This document shows positions 1 through 9,274 of a DNA stretch of 64,000 nucleotides, in pieces. The translations under genes were made by a program, and so were the position numbers. How positions within the stretch are numbered: the stretch's first letter is position 1; every line of letters starts with the position of its first letter. Origin of the DNA: Lutibacter oceani. Its GTDB lineage: Bacteria; Bacteroidota; Bacteroidia; Flavobacteriales; Flavobacteriaceae. The notes beneath the pieces were generated by a model that did not search any database, was not told the origin of the DNA, and worked only from the letters and a program-made list of their open reading frames with translations. The stretch is from positions 301,768-365,767 of the forward strand of contig NZ_QTTQ01000012.1 in assembly GCF_003384935.1 (NCBI RefSeq), written 5' to 3'.

Positions 1-1
1 A

Positions 2-808
2 AGTTATTTTGGTGGCGCTATGTTTTTATTTACTATAAACACCATATTTATTGCACTTGCTACTTTTGTAATTGTTAAGTTTTTAAGGTTTCCAATGTTA
101 AAATACATTAATTCGGCAAAAAGAAAACGCATTGCTAGAACTGCATCAACAGTTGCCCTTTTAGTTTTTTCAGGAAGCATATATCTGTTTTTTAATTTAT
201 TTCAAGAAAATCAATTTAGGCAATCTGCACAAAACTTAATTAATGATATAAAAGAAAGTGGTGTTAGTATTATTGATGAAGTTGATAAAAATATTAATTA
301 TTCAGATAGAAGTATTCAGATTTTTGTATATGGAAACAAATTAGACCAAGAACAAATTGAAAAATGGAACTCGAAACTTCCTGATTATGGATTAATAGAT
401 ACTAAATTATTAGTGCAACAAGGCGCCGATGATTCTGACCTGAGGAGTGAAGTTCAAAACCTGTCTGATCTATACATTCAAAATCAAAAAATAATATCTT
501 CAAGAGATGAAACCGTTAAAGAAAAAGAAGATAAAATAAAACTTCTAACAGCCCAGCTATCTAAATACGAAGCAAGTGAAATTCCATTTATTCAAGTAAG
601 TAAGGAGGCTCAAATTAATTACAATGGTTTATCGCATTTAAGTTATGCAAAATTGGTACACACTAACTTTAACACTATAGATACAATTACTGTTTTTAAT
701 GCTAAATGGTACGACACTGTTCCAAATATAACTAACCAACAGTTACTTTTACAAAAGTGGTTAAAAACACGTTTAAATTTAGATACTTTACAATTAAATA
801 ATAATTAA
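2..808 (+). CDS. DUF389 (TIGR00341-type) membrane protein, C-terminal part; 5' end lies outside the window
   Basis: The reading frame is open to the left edge, and the residues before the first ATG at 20 (SYFGGA) continue the same transmembrane helix. The ATG at 20 is therefore internal and the gene starts before this window. The visible part has two hydrophobic segments (about residues 1-20 and 42-60 counted from the ATG), separated by a basic loop, then a long soluble tail with a coiled-coil-like stretch. The run SYFGGAMFLFTINTIFIALA is typical of the last helices of Bacteroidota DUF389 proteins, an inner-membrane family of unknown function. The next gene follows after 18 bases, so they may be co-transcribed. 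The family call is from memory of the motif; function is unknown. Confidence 0.85.
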   Translation, partial: SYFGGAMFLFTINTIFIALATFVIVKFLRFPMLKYINSAKRKRIARTASTVALLVFSGSIYLFFNLFQENQFRQSAQNLINDIKESGVSIIDEVDKNINYSDRSIQIFVYGNKLDQEQIEKWNSKLPDYGLIDTKLLVQQGADDSDLRSEVQNLSDLYIQNQKIISSRDETVKEKEDKIKLLTAQLSKYEASEIPFIQVSKEAQINYNGLSHLSYAKLVHTNFNTIDTITVFNAKWYDTVPNITNQQLLLQKWLKTRLNLDTLQLNNN

Positions 809-826
809 ATTTTAATATTATAACTT

Positions 827-2041
827 ATGAGTAAAGAAGGTTGGAATAAAATATATAATAAGACAAATAAATTAACCAAACCTTCAAATAAAAGCCATTT
901 AATTTCCAATAAAGATATTATAGATCTAGAACTATTAATTAAAGATGTGCTTGTAAATTTTTTAAAGCAAGGAAATGTTCATCTTGGACTAAAAATATAT
1001 ATTAATAATGTTCTAAGAAATGATGTATCAAATAAAATGCTATCAAACATTCCTTCAAAAGATATCAGTCTGGAAGATTGGTCAAAAATTATTTTTGGCG
1101 AAGAAAAATTTGGAATAATATTAAACAGTCTAGAACAATATAGTAATGATTTATCAGAAAAAGCAGCTACAATTGTAAAACCTCTTCTAGAAATTGCAGG
1201 TTTACCTTTAGGTGGCCTATCCTTTATTTTTTTTATGGGAAATTATGGTTATACTCCTTTTGGAATTCATAAAGAAGCTACTGGAGAAGAAGGTTTTTTG
1301 TTTCATTTAGGTCCGAAAAGTAAACAGTTTTATACTTGGGATGACCCAAAATTAAATACAATTAAGCACAACACAGAAATCTTTAAAGAAATTGATATAA
1401 TGATTCCTAAATCTAAATGTTATCATCTAAATTCCGGAGATGCTATGTTTATTCCCCATCAAGTTTATCATATTGCTAATACTTCTGAATTCTCAATGAG
1501 TTTTGTTATGGATTATATTAACCCTACAAATGAAAATCTAGAAATTAATTTAATGAAATCTGCTGAAAATGAGAATAATAATACTTTAACCAATGAGTAC
1601 CATTCCCCTTTAACATCAAATATTGATAGTAATGAATGGAGTAATATTTTAAATAAAAAGTCTTTATTTTCTAAATTAGAAACAAGTTTAAAGAGGCATA
1701 TTTATTCATTAAAAAGCAATGGCGGGATTTTAAAAAAATCAATAATCGTAAACAGTAGTGGTATCATTCCTAATGGTTCATTCTCTATTAAAGGGAAAGA
1801 AATATTTCCCATATTTTATGAAAAAATACTTGATGAAAAATTACTTCTTTTTGCAAGGGGTCACCAATTTAAATTAAATTTTAATGAAAATATTCCCATG
1901 ATAATTAACAAACTTAATAATGGCGAAATACTTAATCTTGATTTTATTCGTGAAACTTTAGAGCCTAAATGGCAAATAACTGATATTTTTAGTTTTATTG
2001 GAGACTTATTAAGGGTAGAGGCAATAGTTGTTAATGACTAA
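827..2041 (+). CDS. JmjC/cupin-type putative Fe(II)/2-oxoglutarate oxygenase
   Basis: A 404-residue soluble protein with no signal peptide. Around residues 135-230 it shows a double-stranded beta-helix layout: an HxE pair at H148/E150 (FGIHKEATG), a distal histidine at H215 after GDAMFIPHQVYH, and a region between with FLFHLGP and FYTW. This matches the iron triad of cupin_4/JmjC hydroxylases such as bacterial ribosomal oxygenases, although those normally use HxD. The last 80 residues look like a small winged-helix-like domain (FARGHQFKLNF...). The substrate cannot be told. It sits 18 bases behind the DUF389 gene, and its stop codon overlaps the stop of the convergent receptor gene by 4 bases. 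It could be a peptide or protein hydroxylase; a non-catalytic cupin is also possible. Confidence 0.6.
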   Translation: MSKEGWNKIYNKTNKLTKPSNKSHLISNKDIIDLELLIKDVLVNFLKQGNVHLGLKIYINNVLRNDVSNKMLSNIPSKDISLEDWSKIIFGEEKFGIILNSLEQYSNDLSEKAATIVKPLLEIAGLPLGGLSFIFFMGNYGYTPFGIHKEATGEEGFLFHLGPKSKQFYTWDDPKLNTIKHNTEIFKEIDIMIPKSKCYHLNSGDAMFIPHQVYHIANTSEFSMSFVMDYINPTNENLEINLMKSAENENNNTLTNEYHSPLTSNIDSNEWSNILNKKSLFSKLETSLKRHIYSLKSNGGILKKSIIVNSSGIIPNGSFSIKGKEIFPIFYEKILDEKLLLFARGHQFKLNFNENIPMIINKLNNGEILNLDFIRETLEPKWQITDIFSFIGDLLRVEAIVVND

Positions 2042-4443
2042 AAATCAAAAATTACTCCAAATCTAGGCAAAACATTTCCTGAAGTATTTTCTATTGCTTC
2101 AAGGTTATATTTAGTATTATCTGAAGTGCTAACCTGCTTATTTCCATTTTCATCTAATAAGGGAATTAAATAGGATTGTGAAGTTGATTTACTTCCATAT
2201 ACATTTTGAACATCGAAATAAAAGTTTAATGAAAGTTTTTTCCAATACCACGTTTTATCAACTCTAATATCTAATTGATTATACGTATTAAAACGCTCTG
2301 AATTTAACTTATTGTAATCTAATATTCCACTATTAGAAACATCGTAATTTGTAATTATTGAAGAAACTTCAAAATTATAAGGCGTATAAGGTTGTCCGCC
2401 AACTAAGCGAAACTTAGCTCCTATTTCCCAATTTTTTAGCAATTTTTTTCCTCCTGTAACAGTTAATAAATGCCTATTATCCCAAGATGAAGGAATGTAG
2501 TTATTTAGTTTGTCTTTAAATTCACTTTTTACAAATGTATAAGAAAGTATACCATACAAACCACTGTATGATTTCTTCTGGGCTAACAATTCAAAACCAT
2601 AAGATTTTCCTTTTGAATTTGATGTAACCTCCTCATTTCCAATAACCCCAAAATCTGAACCTAAATTTGCTAAACTAATTTGATCTCTTACAGAAAATGG
2701 ATAATTTTTATATTTTTTGTAAAAACCTTCAAATGTAATTTTTGAACTTGAATTTGGGTTTAATTCAAATCCAGAAACATAATGTGTTGCTTGTATAAAT
2801 TTTAAGCTATTATTTTTATTCACCAATTCATTTAAATTGTTTCTATATCCCATAATTGTATATGCTGGAAGTTGCTTGTAAATTCCAGATGAAACATTTA
2901 AACTTAACTTATCGTTTATTTTATAGGATAAAGATACCCTTGGCGAAAATTGGTTCAAAGGATTTTGCATTTCACTATTATAATCAACAGCATCTAACCT
3001 TAAACCTGCAGAAATTCCAAGTTTAGTATTAAATGATTTGGAAATTTGACCAAAAACGGCATATTTTAACATAGATAATTCCGAAGTAAAATCAATTTCT
3101 GAAACACCAGATGCATTTGAAATTTGTTGAAAAGTAGTGTTTGTATATTTGGCATTTTCTAAACCGACACCAACATTTAATTTATAATTATTTTTTAATG
3201 TAGATGTATTTTCAAAACGCAGTTTGTTTTCAACTTCTTTTGAAGAATAATCCAATAACAAATCCGTAGGATTATTAGTGTTATTAAAATACTTTTTAGC
3301 ATTGTTACTCCATTCATTTCTACTAAACACAATTTGTTGCATTGTATTTTCACTATAATGCTTATAATTTGCACCAATGGTATAATTCCACTGTTCTTGT
3401 ACAGGGATATTACTTAAAATATAGCGGTTTCTTTTAATAGTTTCTTCATCTATAACATTTTTATTTACACTTTCGTTCAGCTTAAAATTATCAATGGCGC
3501 CCAAACCAATTATAGCAATTTCACTATTAGAAGATAATTGATGATTAACTTTAAACTGAAAATCGTTATATGTTGGTAAAAAAGGTAATTTTATTAACTT
3601 GAATAAAAATTGCAAATAAGATTGACGCACAGAAGCTATAAAAGTAGTTTTATCACTTAATGGTCCATCTAGTGTTAAACCTGCATCAGAAGTGCCAAAA
3701 GTAGCTCTAGTATTTAATTTTTCTGGGTTTCCTTCCTTTTGAGTAAACTCAATAATAGAACTTAAAGAATTCCCTCTATTTGAAGTAAAAGCACTTGTAT
3801 AAAAATCTACTTTTCTAATTAAATCGGCGTTTATTATTCCAACAGGTCCGCCCGATGAACCTTGGGTTTGAAAATGGTTAATTACTGGAACTTCAATACC
3901 ATCTAAATAAAATTTATTTTCAGAGGGAGCCCCTCCTCTAATAATAATATCATTTCTAAAACCTGGATTTGAAGCTACTCCAGGTAAAGATTGAATTACT
4001 TTTAAAACATCTCGGTTACCTCCTGGGTTTTTTTCAATTTCTGCAATACCTAAAGACTGAACAGATAATGGACTCTCAACTGACTTTTTAAATAATTTGC
4101 TTTGAATAACAACCTCAGATAATTGTTCACTACCCTGTAATAATTCAATAAAAATATAAGGAGTTTTATCAATTGTAACTAAATAATCATCAGATAACTT
4201 AGTTTGATACCCTAAGAATGAAACTTCAATTTTAACATACCCCAAAGGCACATTTTTAATAACAAACATACCAAATTTATCAGTACTTGTGCCTAAATTA
4301 GTACCTTCAACAATAATATTTACAAAAGGTAACGTTTCTCTTGTTTGCACATCAATTACCTTTCCTTTTATGCTCCCGGTTTCTTGTGAAAACACTAATG
4401 AGAAATTACATATAACAAGAAGATAAATTAATATGTTTTTCAT
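2038..4443 (-). CDS. TonB-dependent outer-membrane receptor with carboxypeptidase-regulatory-like N-terminal domain
   Basis: 801 residues. A signal peptide ends near residue 19 (VFSQ). Residues about 24-110 form the beta-sandwich 'CarboxypepD_reg-like' domain (GSIKGKVIDVQTRETLPFVN). A plug domain follows, with SEQLSEVVIQSK, then the barrel up to the C-terminal GVIFDF ending in aromatic Phe, the usual barrel-insertion signal. Such receptors import ligands across the outer membrane using TonB/ExbBD energy. No SusD-like partner gene is adjacent, so this is probably not a SusC-type glycan transporter. The substrate is unknown. The gene stands alone on this strand, convergent with the cupin-type gene with overlapping stop codons and no visible terminator. 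Confidence 0.85.
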   Translation of the reverse strand: MKNILIYLLVICNFSLVFSQETGSIKGKVIDVQTRETLPFVNIIVEGTNLGTSTDKFGMFVIKNVPLGYVKIEVSFLGYQTKLSDDYLVTIDKTPYIFIELLQGSEQLSEVVIQSKLFKKSVESPLSVQSLGIAEIEKNPGGNRDVLKVIQSLPGVASNPGFRNDIIIRGGAPSENKFYLDGIEVPVINHFQTQGSSGGPVGIINADLIRKVDFYTSAFTSNRGNSLSSIIEFTQKEGNPEKLNTRATFGTSDAGLTLDGPLSDKTTFIASVRQSYLQFLFKLIKLPFLPTYNDFQFKVNHQLSSNSEIAIIGLGAIDNFKLNESVNKNVIDEETIKRNRYILSNIPVQEQWNYTIGANYKHYSENTMQQIVFSRNEWSNNAKKYFNNTNNPTDLLLDYSSKEVENKLRFENTSTLKNNYKLNVGVGLENAKYTNTTFQQISNASGVSEIDFTSELSMLKYAVFGQISKSFNTKLGISAGLRLDAVDYNSEMQNPLNQFSPRVSLSYKINDKLSLNVSSGIYKQLPAYTIMGYRNNLNELVNKNNSLKFIQATHYVSGFELNPNSSSKITFEGFYKKYKNYPFSVRDQISLANLGSDFGVIGNEEVTSNSKGKSYGFELLAQKKSYSGLYGILSYTFVKSEFKDKLNNYIPSSWDNRHLLTVTGGKKLLKNWEIGAKFRLVGGQPYTPYNFEVSSIITNYDVSNSGILDYNKLNSERFNTYNQLDIRVDKTWYWKKLSLNFYFDVQNVYGSKSTSQSYLIPLLDENGNKQVSTSDNTKYNLEAIENTSGNVLPRFGVIFDF

Positions 4444-4525
4444 TTTTTTAAAATTATAATTTTACAAATATATTATTTTTGTTTAATCTTTTTATTTTTT
4501 TATTGAACAATTTAATACAATGCAC

Positions 4526-4558
4526 AAAAAAACCTCAATCAGAATTAGAATGAGGTTT
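4526..4558 (-). terminator. Rho-independent terminator of the tRNA-Lys/tRNA-Tyr unit
   Basis: The inverted repeat AAACCTCA...TGAGGTTT (8-bp arms, 13-base loop) lies 2 bases beyond the tRNA-Tyr 3' end. On the minus strand it is followed by a run of T (the A tract at 4526-4532). Confidence 0.75.
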
Positions 4559-4559
4559 G

Positions 4560-4640
<81 letters not shown>

Positions 4641-4654
4641 AAATAATTTAAACT

Positions 4655-4684
4655 AAAAAACTTCTCTAAATCGAGAAGCTTTTT
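4655..4684 (-). terminator. Hairpin between tRNA-Lys and tRNA-Tyr, terminator-like
   Basis: On the minus strand GCTTCTCGATTTAGAGAAG forms a 6-bp stem (CTTCTC/GAGAAG) flanked by A and T tracts, directly after tRNA-Lys. It may attenuate transcription into tRNA-Tyr or serve as a processing signal. Because tRNA-Tyr has no clear promoter of its own in the gap, some read-through is expected. Confidence 0.5.
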
Positions 4685-4685
4685 G

Positions 4686-4758
4686 TGACCTGGCTGGGGC
4701 TCGAACCCAGGACCACCTCCTTAAAAGGGAGGTGCTCTACCAACTGAGCTACCAGGTC
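4686..4758 (-). tRNA. tRNA-Lys (anticodon TTT)
   Basis: On the minus strand the gene starts GACCTGG and ends CCAGGTC plus discriminator A. The D loop is AGCTCAGTTGGTAGAGC, the anticodon loop CTTTTAA (anticodon TTT) and the T loop GGTTCGAGCCC. It is 73 nt long. CCA is not encoded (the next bases are CAA). Confidence 0.94.
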
Positions 4759-4781
4759 GTCTTTTTCCTTTTTAGCGGCTG

Positions 4782-4812
4782 CAAATATAAAGGTATATTT
4801 TAAAAAAACAAA
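4782..4812 (-). promoter_or_regulatory. Bacteroidota-type promoter for the tRNA-Lys/tRNA-Tyr unit
   Basis: On the minus strand TTTG (4809-4812), a 19-base spacer and TATATTTG (4782-4789) match the phylum consensus TTTG-N19-TAnnTTTG exactly. The -7 box ends 24 bases before the tRNA-Lys 5' end, so transcription would start about 17 bases ahead of it. The tRNA-Val gene carries the same arrangement at 54653-54683. Confidence 0.8.
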
Positions 4813-4817
4813 CTACT

Positions 4818-5588
4818 TTATTGATTTGTTTCATTTAAATATGCTTCTCTAACTTTTCTGAATAAATTTGATGAATAAACAAAATTCACAATAGCCTCAT
4901 TTTCAGTTTTAAAAATCTCTTTATTTGTTCCTTCCCACGCTTTTACACCATCTTTTAAAAAAACTATTTTTTCTCCAATTTCCATCACCGAATTCATATC
5001 ATGAGAGTTAATTACGGTAATCATATCATATTCTTTTGTTATTTCCTGAATTAAATTATCAATTAAAGTTGCCGTATTTGGATCTAAACCTGAATTTGGT
5101 TCATCACAAAATAAATATTTCGGATTCATTACAATTGCTCTTGCAATAGCAACTCTTTTTTGCATTCCTCCAGATATTTCAGCAGGAAACTTTTTATTAG
5201 CATTTACAAGATTTACTCTATCCAACACAAAATTAACACGATTCAACATTTCAGAATAGCTGTTTTTAGTAAACATTTTTAAAGGAAACATTATATTTTC
5301 TTCAACCGTTAATGAATCATACAATGCACCTCCCTGAAACACCATTCCAATTTCTTTCCGTAACTGTCTTTTAGTTTTTATAGTAAGTTCAGTATGCTTT
5401 CTTCCATCAAAACATATTTCTCCTTTTTCAGGAATATGCAACCCTAATAAACACTTTAAAAATACAGTTTTACCAGAACCGCTTTGACCAATAATCATAC
5501 TTGTTTTCCCTTTTTCAAAGGTTGTTGAAACACCTTTTAAAACAGGAATTCCACTAAATTCTTTATATAAATCTTTAACTTCAATCAT
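4818..5588 (-). CDS. mlaF: ABC transporter ATP-binding protein, MlaF-type (phospholipid/lipid trafficking)
   Basis: A 256-residue ATPase. The Walker A motif GQSGSGKT is near residue 34, the signature ISGGMQKR near 140 and Walker B YLFCDEPNSGLDP near 160, with the switch histidine in NSHDMNS. The sequence resembles the MlaF/Ttg2A subfamily, which works with an MlaE permease and an MlaD-type substrate-binding protein to move phospholipids between inner and outer membrane. Its gene directly follows the permease gene with no spacer (5588/5589), so the two are one transcript. No MlaD, MlaB or MlaC gene is adjacent in this window. The direction of lipid transport is not shown by the sequence. Confidence 0.85.
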   Translation of the reverse strand: MIEVKDLYKEFSGIPVLKGVSTTFEKGKTSMIIGQSGSGKTVFLKCLLGLHIPEKGEICFDGRKHTELTIKTKRQLRKEIGMVFQGGALYDSLTVEENIMFPLKMFTKNSYSEMLNRVNFVLDRVNLVNANKKFPAEISGGMQKRVAIARAIVMNPKYLFCDEPNSGLDPNTATLIDNLIQEITKEYDMITVINSHDMNSVMEIGEKIVFLKDGVKAWEGTNKEIFKTENEAIVNFVYSSNLFRKVREAYLNETNQ

Positions 5589-6329
5589 TTATCCTAATAG
5601 CATTTGAGTTAAAAAGTAATTTAATAATATAATTACAACGCTTGTCCAAACAACAGCTTGTGTACTAGCTCTACCAACTTCTAATGAACCTCCTTTAACA
5701 TAATAGCCATGATAAGCAGGTATAGTTGCTATAACAAATGCAAAAACCAACGTTTTAATAAGTGCATATTTTATAAAATATGGATCAAAATCTAATTGAA
5801 TTCCATAAATATAATCTTCGCTAAAAAATCTTCCAGTTAATAAACCAGCAATATAACCTCCATATATACCTAAAAACATTGCTAAAACTATTAATATTGG
5901 ATAAAAGAACAGTGTTGCTATAATTTTGGGTAAAACTAAATAATTTAAAGAATTAATCCCCATTACTTCCAAGGCATCAATTTGCTCTGTAACTCTCATA
6001 GTTCCAATACTTGATGATATATAAGACCCTACTTTACCAGCTAAAATAACACTCATAAAAGTGGGTGCAAATTCTAAAATCATGGATCGTTTCGTTGCAA
6101 ATCCAATTAAGTATTTTGGTATAAAAGGACTATCCACATTTAAAGCTGTTTGAATAGCCACAACACCTCCCACAAAAAAGGATATAAACATTATTATCCC
6201 TAAAGATTTTAAACCTAAATCTTCAATTTCTCTAAATAATGTTTCCTTAAAAACCGACCATTTTTGTGGTTTTTTAAAAACTTGTTTCAGCATAATAAAA
6301 TACTTTCCAATATGCTCTAAATAATTCAT
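5589..6329 (-). CDS. mlaE: MlaE-family ABC transporter permease
   Basis: 246 residues with about five to six hydrophobic segments. It has the MlaE/YrbE/Ttg2B signature region LEFAPTFMSVILAGKVGSYISS and the following TEQIDALEVMGINSLNYLVLP, the conserved coupling segment that contacts the ATPase. It is the membrane subunit of a lipid transporter, with the ATPase gene immediately downstream. The gene is first in the two-gene operon and is divergent from pafA across a 116-bp gap. Confidence 0.87.
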   Translation of the reverse strand: MNYLEHIGKYFIMLKQVFKKPQKWSVFKETLFREIEDLGLKSLGIIMFISFFVGGVVAIQTALNVDSPFIPKYLIGFATKRSMILEFAPTFMSVILAGKVGSYISSSIGTMRVTEQIDALEVMGINSLNYLVLPKIIATLFFYPILIVLAMFLGIYGGYIAGLLTGRFFSEDYIYGIQLDFDPYFIKYALIKTLVFAFVIATIPAYHGYYVKGGSLEVGRASTQAVVWTSVVIILLNYFLTQMLLG

Positions 6330-6417
6330 GTAAATTTCTTTTTGGCTAAAATATTAAATTAATACCATGTTTAATCTTTTTGTAACATAAAATTCATACG
6401 CTCGAATAAAAAATTAG

Positions 6418-6425
6418 TAATTTTG
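6418..6425 (+). promoter_or_regulatory. Possible -7 promoter box for pafA
   Basis: TAATTTTG fits TAnnTTTG and lies 20 bases before the pafA start codon. No good TTTG is present at the expected distance upstream, so only half of the consensus is met. Confidence 0.35.
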
Positions 6426-6445
6426 AAATCATAAAATTATTTAAA

Positions 6446-8131
6446 ATGAAAAAACTTATTATACTATTTTTTTTAAGCATCTCACTAATTCAATGCATTG
6501 CAATAAAAGCTGAATCTAATACAGCACCTGCACAAGAAAGTTCAAATAAAATTTATCAAACAGCAGTACAAAAAAATCCAAAATTGGTTGTTGGAATTGT
6601 TGTTGATCAAATGAGGTATGATTATTTAGTTAGATTTTATAATAAATATGGTAACGGCGGATTTAAACGTTTAATGAAAAATGGTTACAATTTAAAAAAT
6701 GTACATTATAATTACATTCCAACATACACTGCAGTTGGACATACTTCTATTTATACAGGTACTACTCCAGTTAATCACGGTATTATATCAAATAATTGGT
6801 ATGATAGATTTGAAAAAAAATCCATTTATTGCGTTGATGATGTTAATTTTGAAACCGTTGGTGCAAAAACAGGTGGTAAAAAATCGCCTTATAGAATGTT
6901 AACTACAACTATTACTGATCAACTTAAGTTGGCTCAAAATATGAAAGGGAAAACCATTGGCATTTCCATTAAAGATAGATCGGCAATTTTGCCTGCAGGT
7001 CATACCGCAGATGCTGCTTATTGGTTTGAAGGTGGAGATGAAGGCAAATTTATTACAAGTACCTTTTACATGAATGAATTGCCAAATTGGGTTTCTAACT
7101 TTAACAATTCTGGTAAAGCAGATAGCTATTTAAATGAAACCTGGAATACGTATTATAATATTTCAACCTATACTGAAACATTACCTGACAATAATAATTT
7201 TGAAGGTAAATTTAAAGGAAAAGAAACTCCTACATTCCCTTATAACTTAGCTGAATTAAGGACATTAAATAGTAATTATAGCTTACTCAAAGCAATTCCT
7301 TCGGGAAATTCAATTACTACAGATTTTGCTGAAGCAGCTATTTTAGGAGAACATTTAGGAAAAAGTGATTTTACAGACTTTTTAGCAGTTAGCTATTCTA
7401 GTACTGACTATGTAGGACATCAATTTGGGGTTAATGCAAAAGAATTAGAAGATACCTACATTAGATTAGATAAAGATTTAGAGCGCTTTTTAAACTTTTT
7501 AGATATTGAAGTTGGACAAAATAACTATACTATTTTTTTAACAGCTGACCACGCTGCAGTTCAGGTACCTGCCTATTTAAATTCTTTAAAAATTCCGGGA
7601 GGCTATTTTGACAACCAAAAATTTGAGGAATTTGTAAACAACATTACTTTAGAAAACTTCAATTCAACAGAGTTGATTGAAAATATTTCTAATTATCAAA
7701 TATTTCTAAATAAACAAAAAATAAAAGAACTAAAGCTTGATATTCATAAAGTATCACAAATAATTGCAGATGAAATTTTAATATTTGAAAACATATACAA
7801 AACAGTAACCGCACATACATTACAAACTACAAGTTTTACATCAGGAATACTGCAAACACTCCAAAATGGGTACAATCAAAAATTATCCGGAGATATTTTA
7901 TTTGTTCCAAACCCTTCAACAATTTCATATTCAAAAACAGGAACTACACATGGGTCTGGTTACGCTTATGACACACATGTACCACTTATTTTTTATGGTT
8001 ATAATATTAAATCAGGAAGTTCAAACAATTACTATCCAATAGTAGATATTGCTCCAACATTATCAACTTTTTTAAATATTACTGAGCCAAATGGCGCTAC
8101 AGGAAATGTAATTCTTGAAGTATTAGAATAA
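6446..8131 (+). CDS. pafA: PafA-type alkaline phosphatase
   Basis: 561 residues with an N-terminal signal sequence containing a cysteine (SISLIQC), so possibly a lipoprotein. The body follows Elizabethkingia PafA closely: the nucleophile threonine T95 in YTAVGHTSIYTG, the asparagine in SNNWYD (about N116), the K176/R178 pair in IKDRSAILPAGH that marks phosphomonoesterases of this type, and metal ligands in SSTDYVGH and TADHAA. The enzyme is a zinc-dependent, calcium-independent periplasmic phosphomonoesterase that releases phosphate from organic phosphates. It is a single-gene unit with a strong terminator directly at its end. The family call is firm; the exact substrates are not. Confidence 0.92.
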   Translation: MKKLIILFFLSISLIQCIAIKAESNTAPAQESSNKIYQTAVQKNPKLVVGIVVDQMRYDYLVRFYNKYGNGGFKRLMKNGYNLKNVHYNYIPTYTAVGHTSIYTGTTPVNHGIISNNWYDRFEKKSIYCVDDVNFETVGAKTGGKKSPYRMLTTTITDQLKLAQNMKGKTIGISIKDRSAILPAGHTADAAYWFEGGDEGKFITSTFYMNELPNWVSNFNNSGKADSYLNETWNTYYNISTYTETLPDNNNFEGKFKGKETPTFPYNLAELRTLNSNYSLLKAIPSGNSITTDFAEAAILGEHLGKSDFTDFLAVSYSSTDYVGHQFGVNAKELEDTYIRLDKDLERFLNFLDIEVGQNNYTIFLTADHAAVQVPAYLNSLKIPGGYFDNQKFEEFVNNITLENFNSTELIENISNYQIFLNKQKIKELKLDIHKVSQIIADEILIFENIYKTVTAHTLQTTSFTSGILQTLQNGYNQKLSGDILFVPNPSTISYSKTGTTHGSGYAYDTHVPLIFYGYNIKSGSSNNYYPIVDIAPTLSTFLNITEPNGATGNVILEVLE

Positions 8132-8160
8132 AAAAAGCCCTCGTTTGAGGGCTTTTTTTA
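8131..8160. terminator. Bidirectional terminator between pafA and the KASIII-like gene
   Basis: AAAAAGCCCTC-GTTT-GAGGGCTTTTT is a symmetric GC-rich hairpin with A and T tracts on both sides. It starts at the pafA stop codon and ends 15 bases from the convergent stop, so it can serve both genes. Confidence 0.9.
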
Positions 8161-8174
8161 TTCTAATTATTTTT

Positions 8175-9236
8175 TTAACATCTATAAACCACGGCATTTA
8201 TATTCATACCTGCTCCAACAGAAGCAAAAATAACAACGTCTCCACTATTAATTTCTTGATGTTCAATTTTTCCGTTTTTTACTAAATCAAATAAAGTTGG
8301 AACCGTTGCAACTGAACTATTTCCTAATTTGTGTATACTCATTGGCATAACCCCTTTTGGAACTTTTGTTTTATATAAACGAAAAAATCTCTTAATTATA
8401 GCTTCATCCATTTTTTCATTAGCCTGATGAATAAAAACTTTTTTAACTTCAGAAATATCAAGACCACTTTTGTCCAAAGCTGATTTCATAGCTAATGGAA
8501 CATGGTTTAAACCGTATTCATAAATTTTGCGTCCTAACATTTTAATGTACCTAACATCAGGGTCTTCATTCTTATTAAACGATTTCCCAAAAAACAAATA
8601 ATAACATTCATCTAAAGTATCAGTTTGGGTTGCATGACTTAAAACACCATTTGTACCTTTCTCTGAAGCTTCAATAACACAAGCTCCTGCTCCATCAGCA
8701 AATATCATTGAATCTCTATCAAATTCATCAACAACACGTGAAAGCGTTTCAGTTCCAATTACTAAACATTTTTTAGCAATTCCAGCTTTAATAAATGCTT
8801 CTGCTTGAATAACTCCCTCAATCCAGCCTGGACAACCAAAAAGAATATCATAGGCTACACAGCCGGAGTTTTTAATACCTAATTTATATTTTACTCTTGA
8901 GGCTAAACTTGGTAAAACATCACTTTGTATGGTACCGCTTTTAACATCTCCAAAATTGTGTGCTAAAATTATATAATCTAGTTCCTCTTTATTAATTCCA
9001 GCATCTTCAATGGCTTTTTTTGCAGCTAAATAACCTAAATCAGAAGAATTTAAATCTTCTGAAGCATAGCGCCTTTCCTCGATACCTGTAATTGCTTTAA
9101 ATTTTTCAATAATTTCTTCATTTTCGTTCCCAAAAGGAGTACCATCTTCATTTAAAAAATTACTATTAATAAAATCTGAATTCTTTTTAACTATACTTGG
9201 AATATAGCTTCCGGTTCCTGTTATTACTGATCTCAT
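8175..9236 (-). CDS. 3-oxoacyl-ACP synthase III family protein (FabH-like)
   Basis: 353 residues of thiolase fold. The KASIII triad is present: C135 (ILFGCPGW), the histidine in FIHQANEKM and the asparagine in KLGNSSVAT. The residues around the cysteine (FGCPG) differ from the usual AACSG of housekeeping FabH. This suggests a paralogue, for example for branched-chain or secondary lipid products. The enzyme condenses an acyl donor with malonyl-ACP in the cytoplasm. The next gene on this strand starts 39 bases further upstream (the haemoglobin), so loose co-transcription is possible. Which acyl chain it uses cannot be read from the sequence. Confidence 0.85.
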   Translation of the reverse strand: MRSVITGTGSYIPSIVKKNSDFINSNFLNEDGTPFGNENEEIIEKFKAITGIEERRYASEDLNSSDLGYLAAKKAIEDAGINKEELDYIILAHNFGDVKSGTIQSDVLPSLASRVKYKLGIKNSGCVAYDILFGCPGWIEGVIQAEAFIKAGIAKKCLVIGTETLSRVVDEFDRDSMIFADGAGACVIEASEKGTNGVLSHATQTDTLDECYYLFFGKSFNKNEDPDVRYIKMLGRKIYEYGLNHVPLAMKSALDKSGLDISEVKKVFIHQANEKMDEAIIKRFFRLYKTKVPKGVMPMSIHKLGNSSVATVPTLFDLVKNGKIEHQEINSGDVVIFASVGAGMNINAVVYRC

Positions 9237-9274
9237 TTTTTTATAAAAAATTAGTAATCAAATTTAAGAATGTA

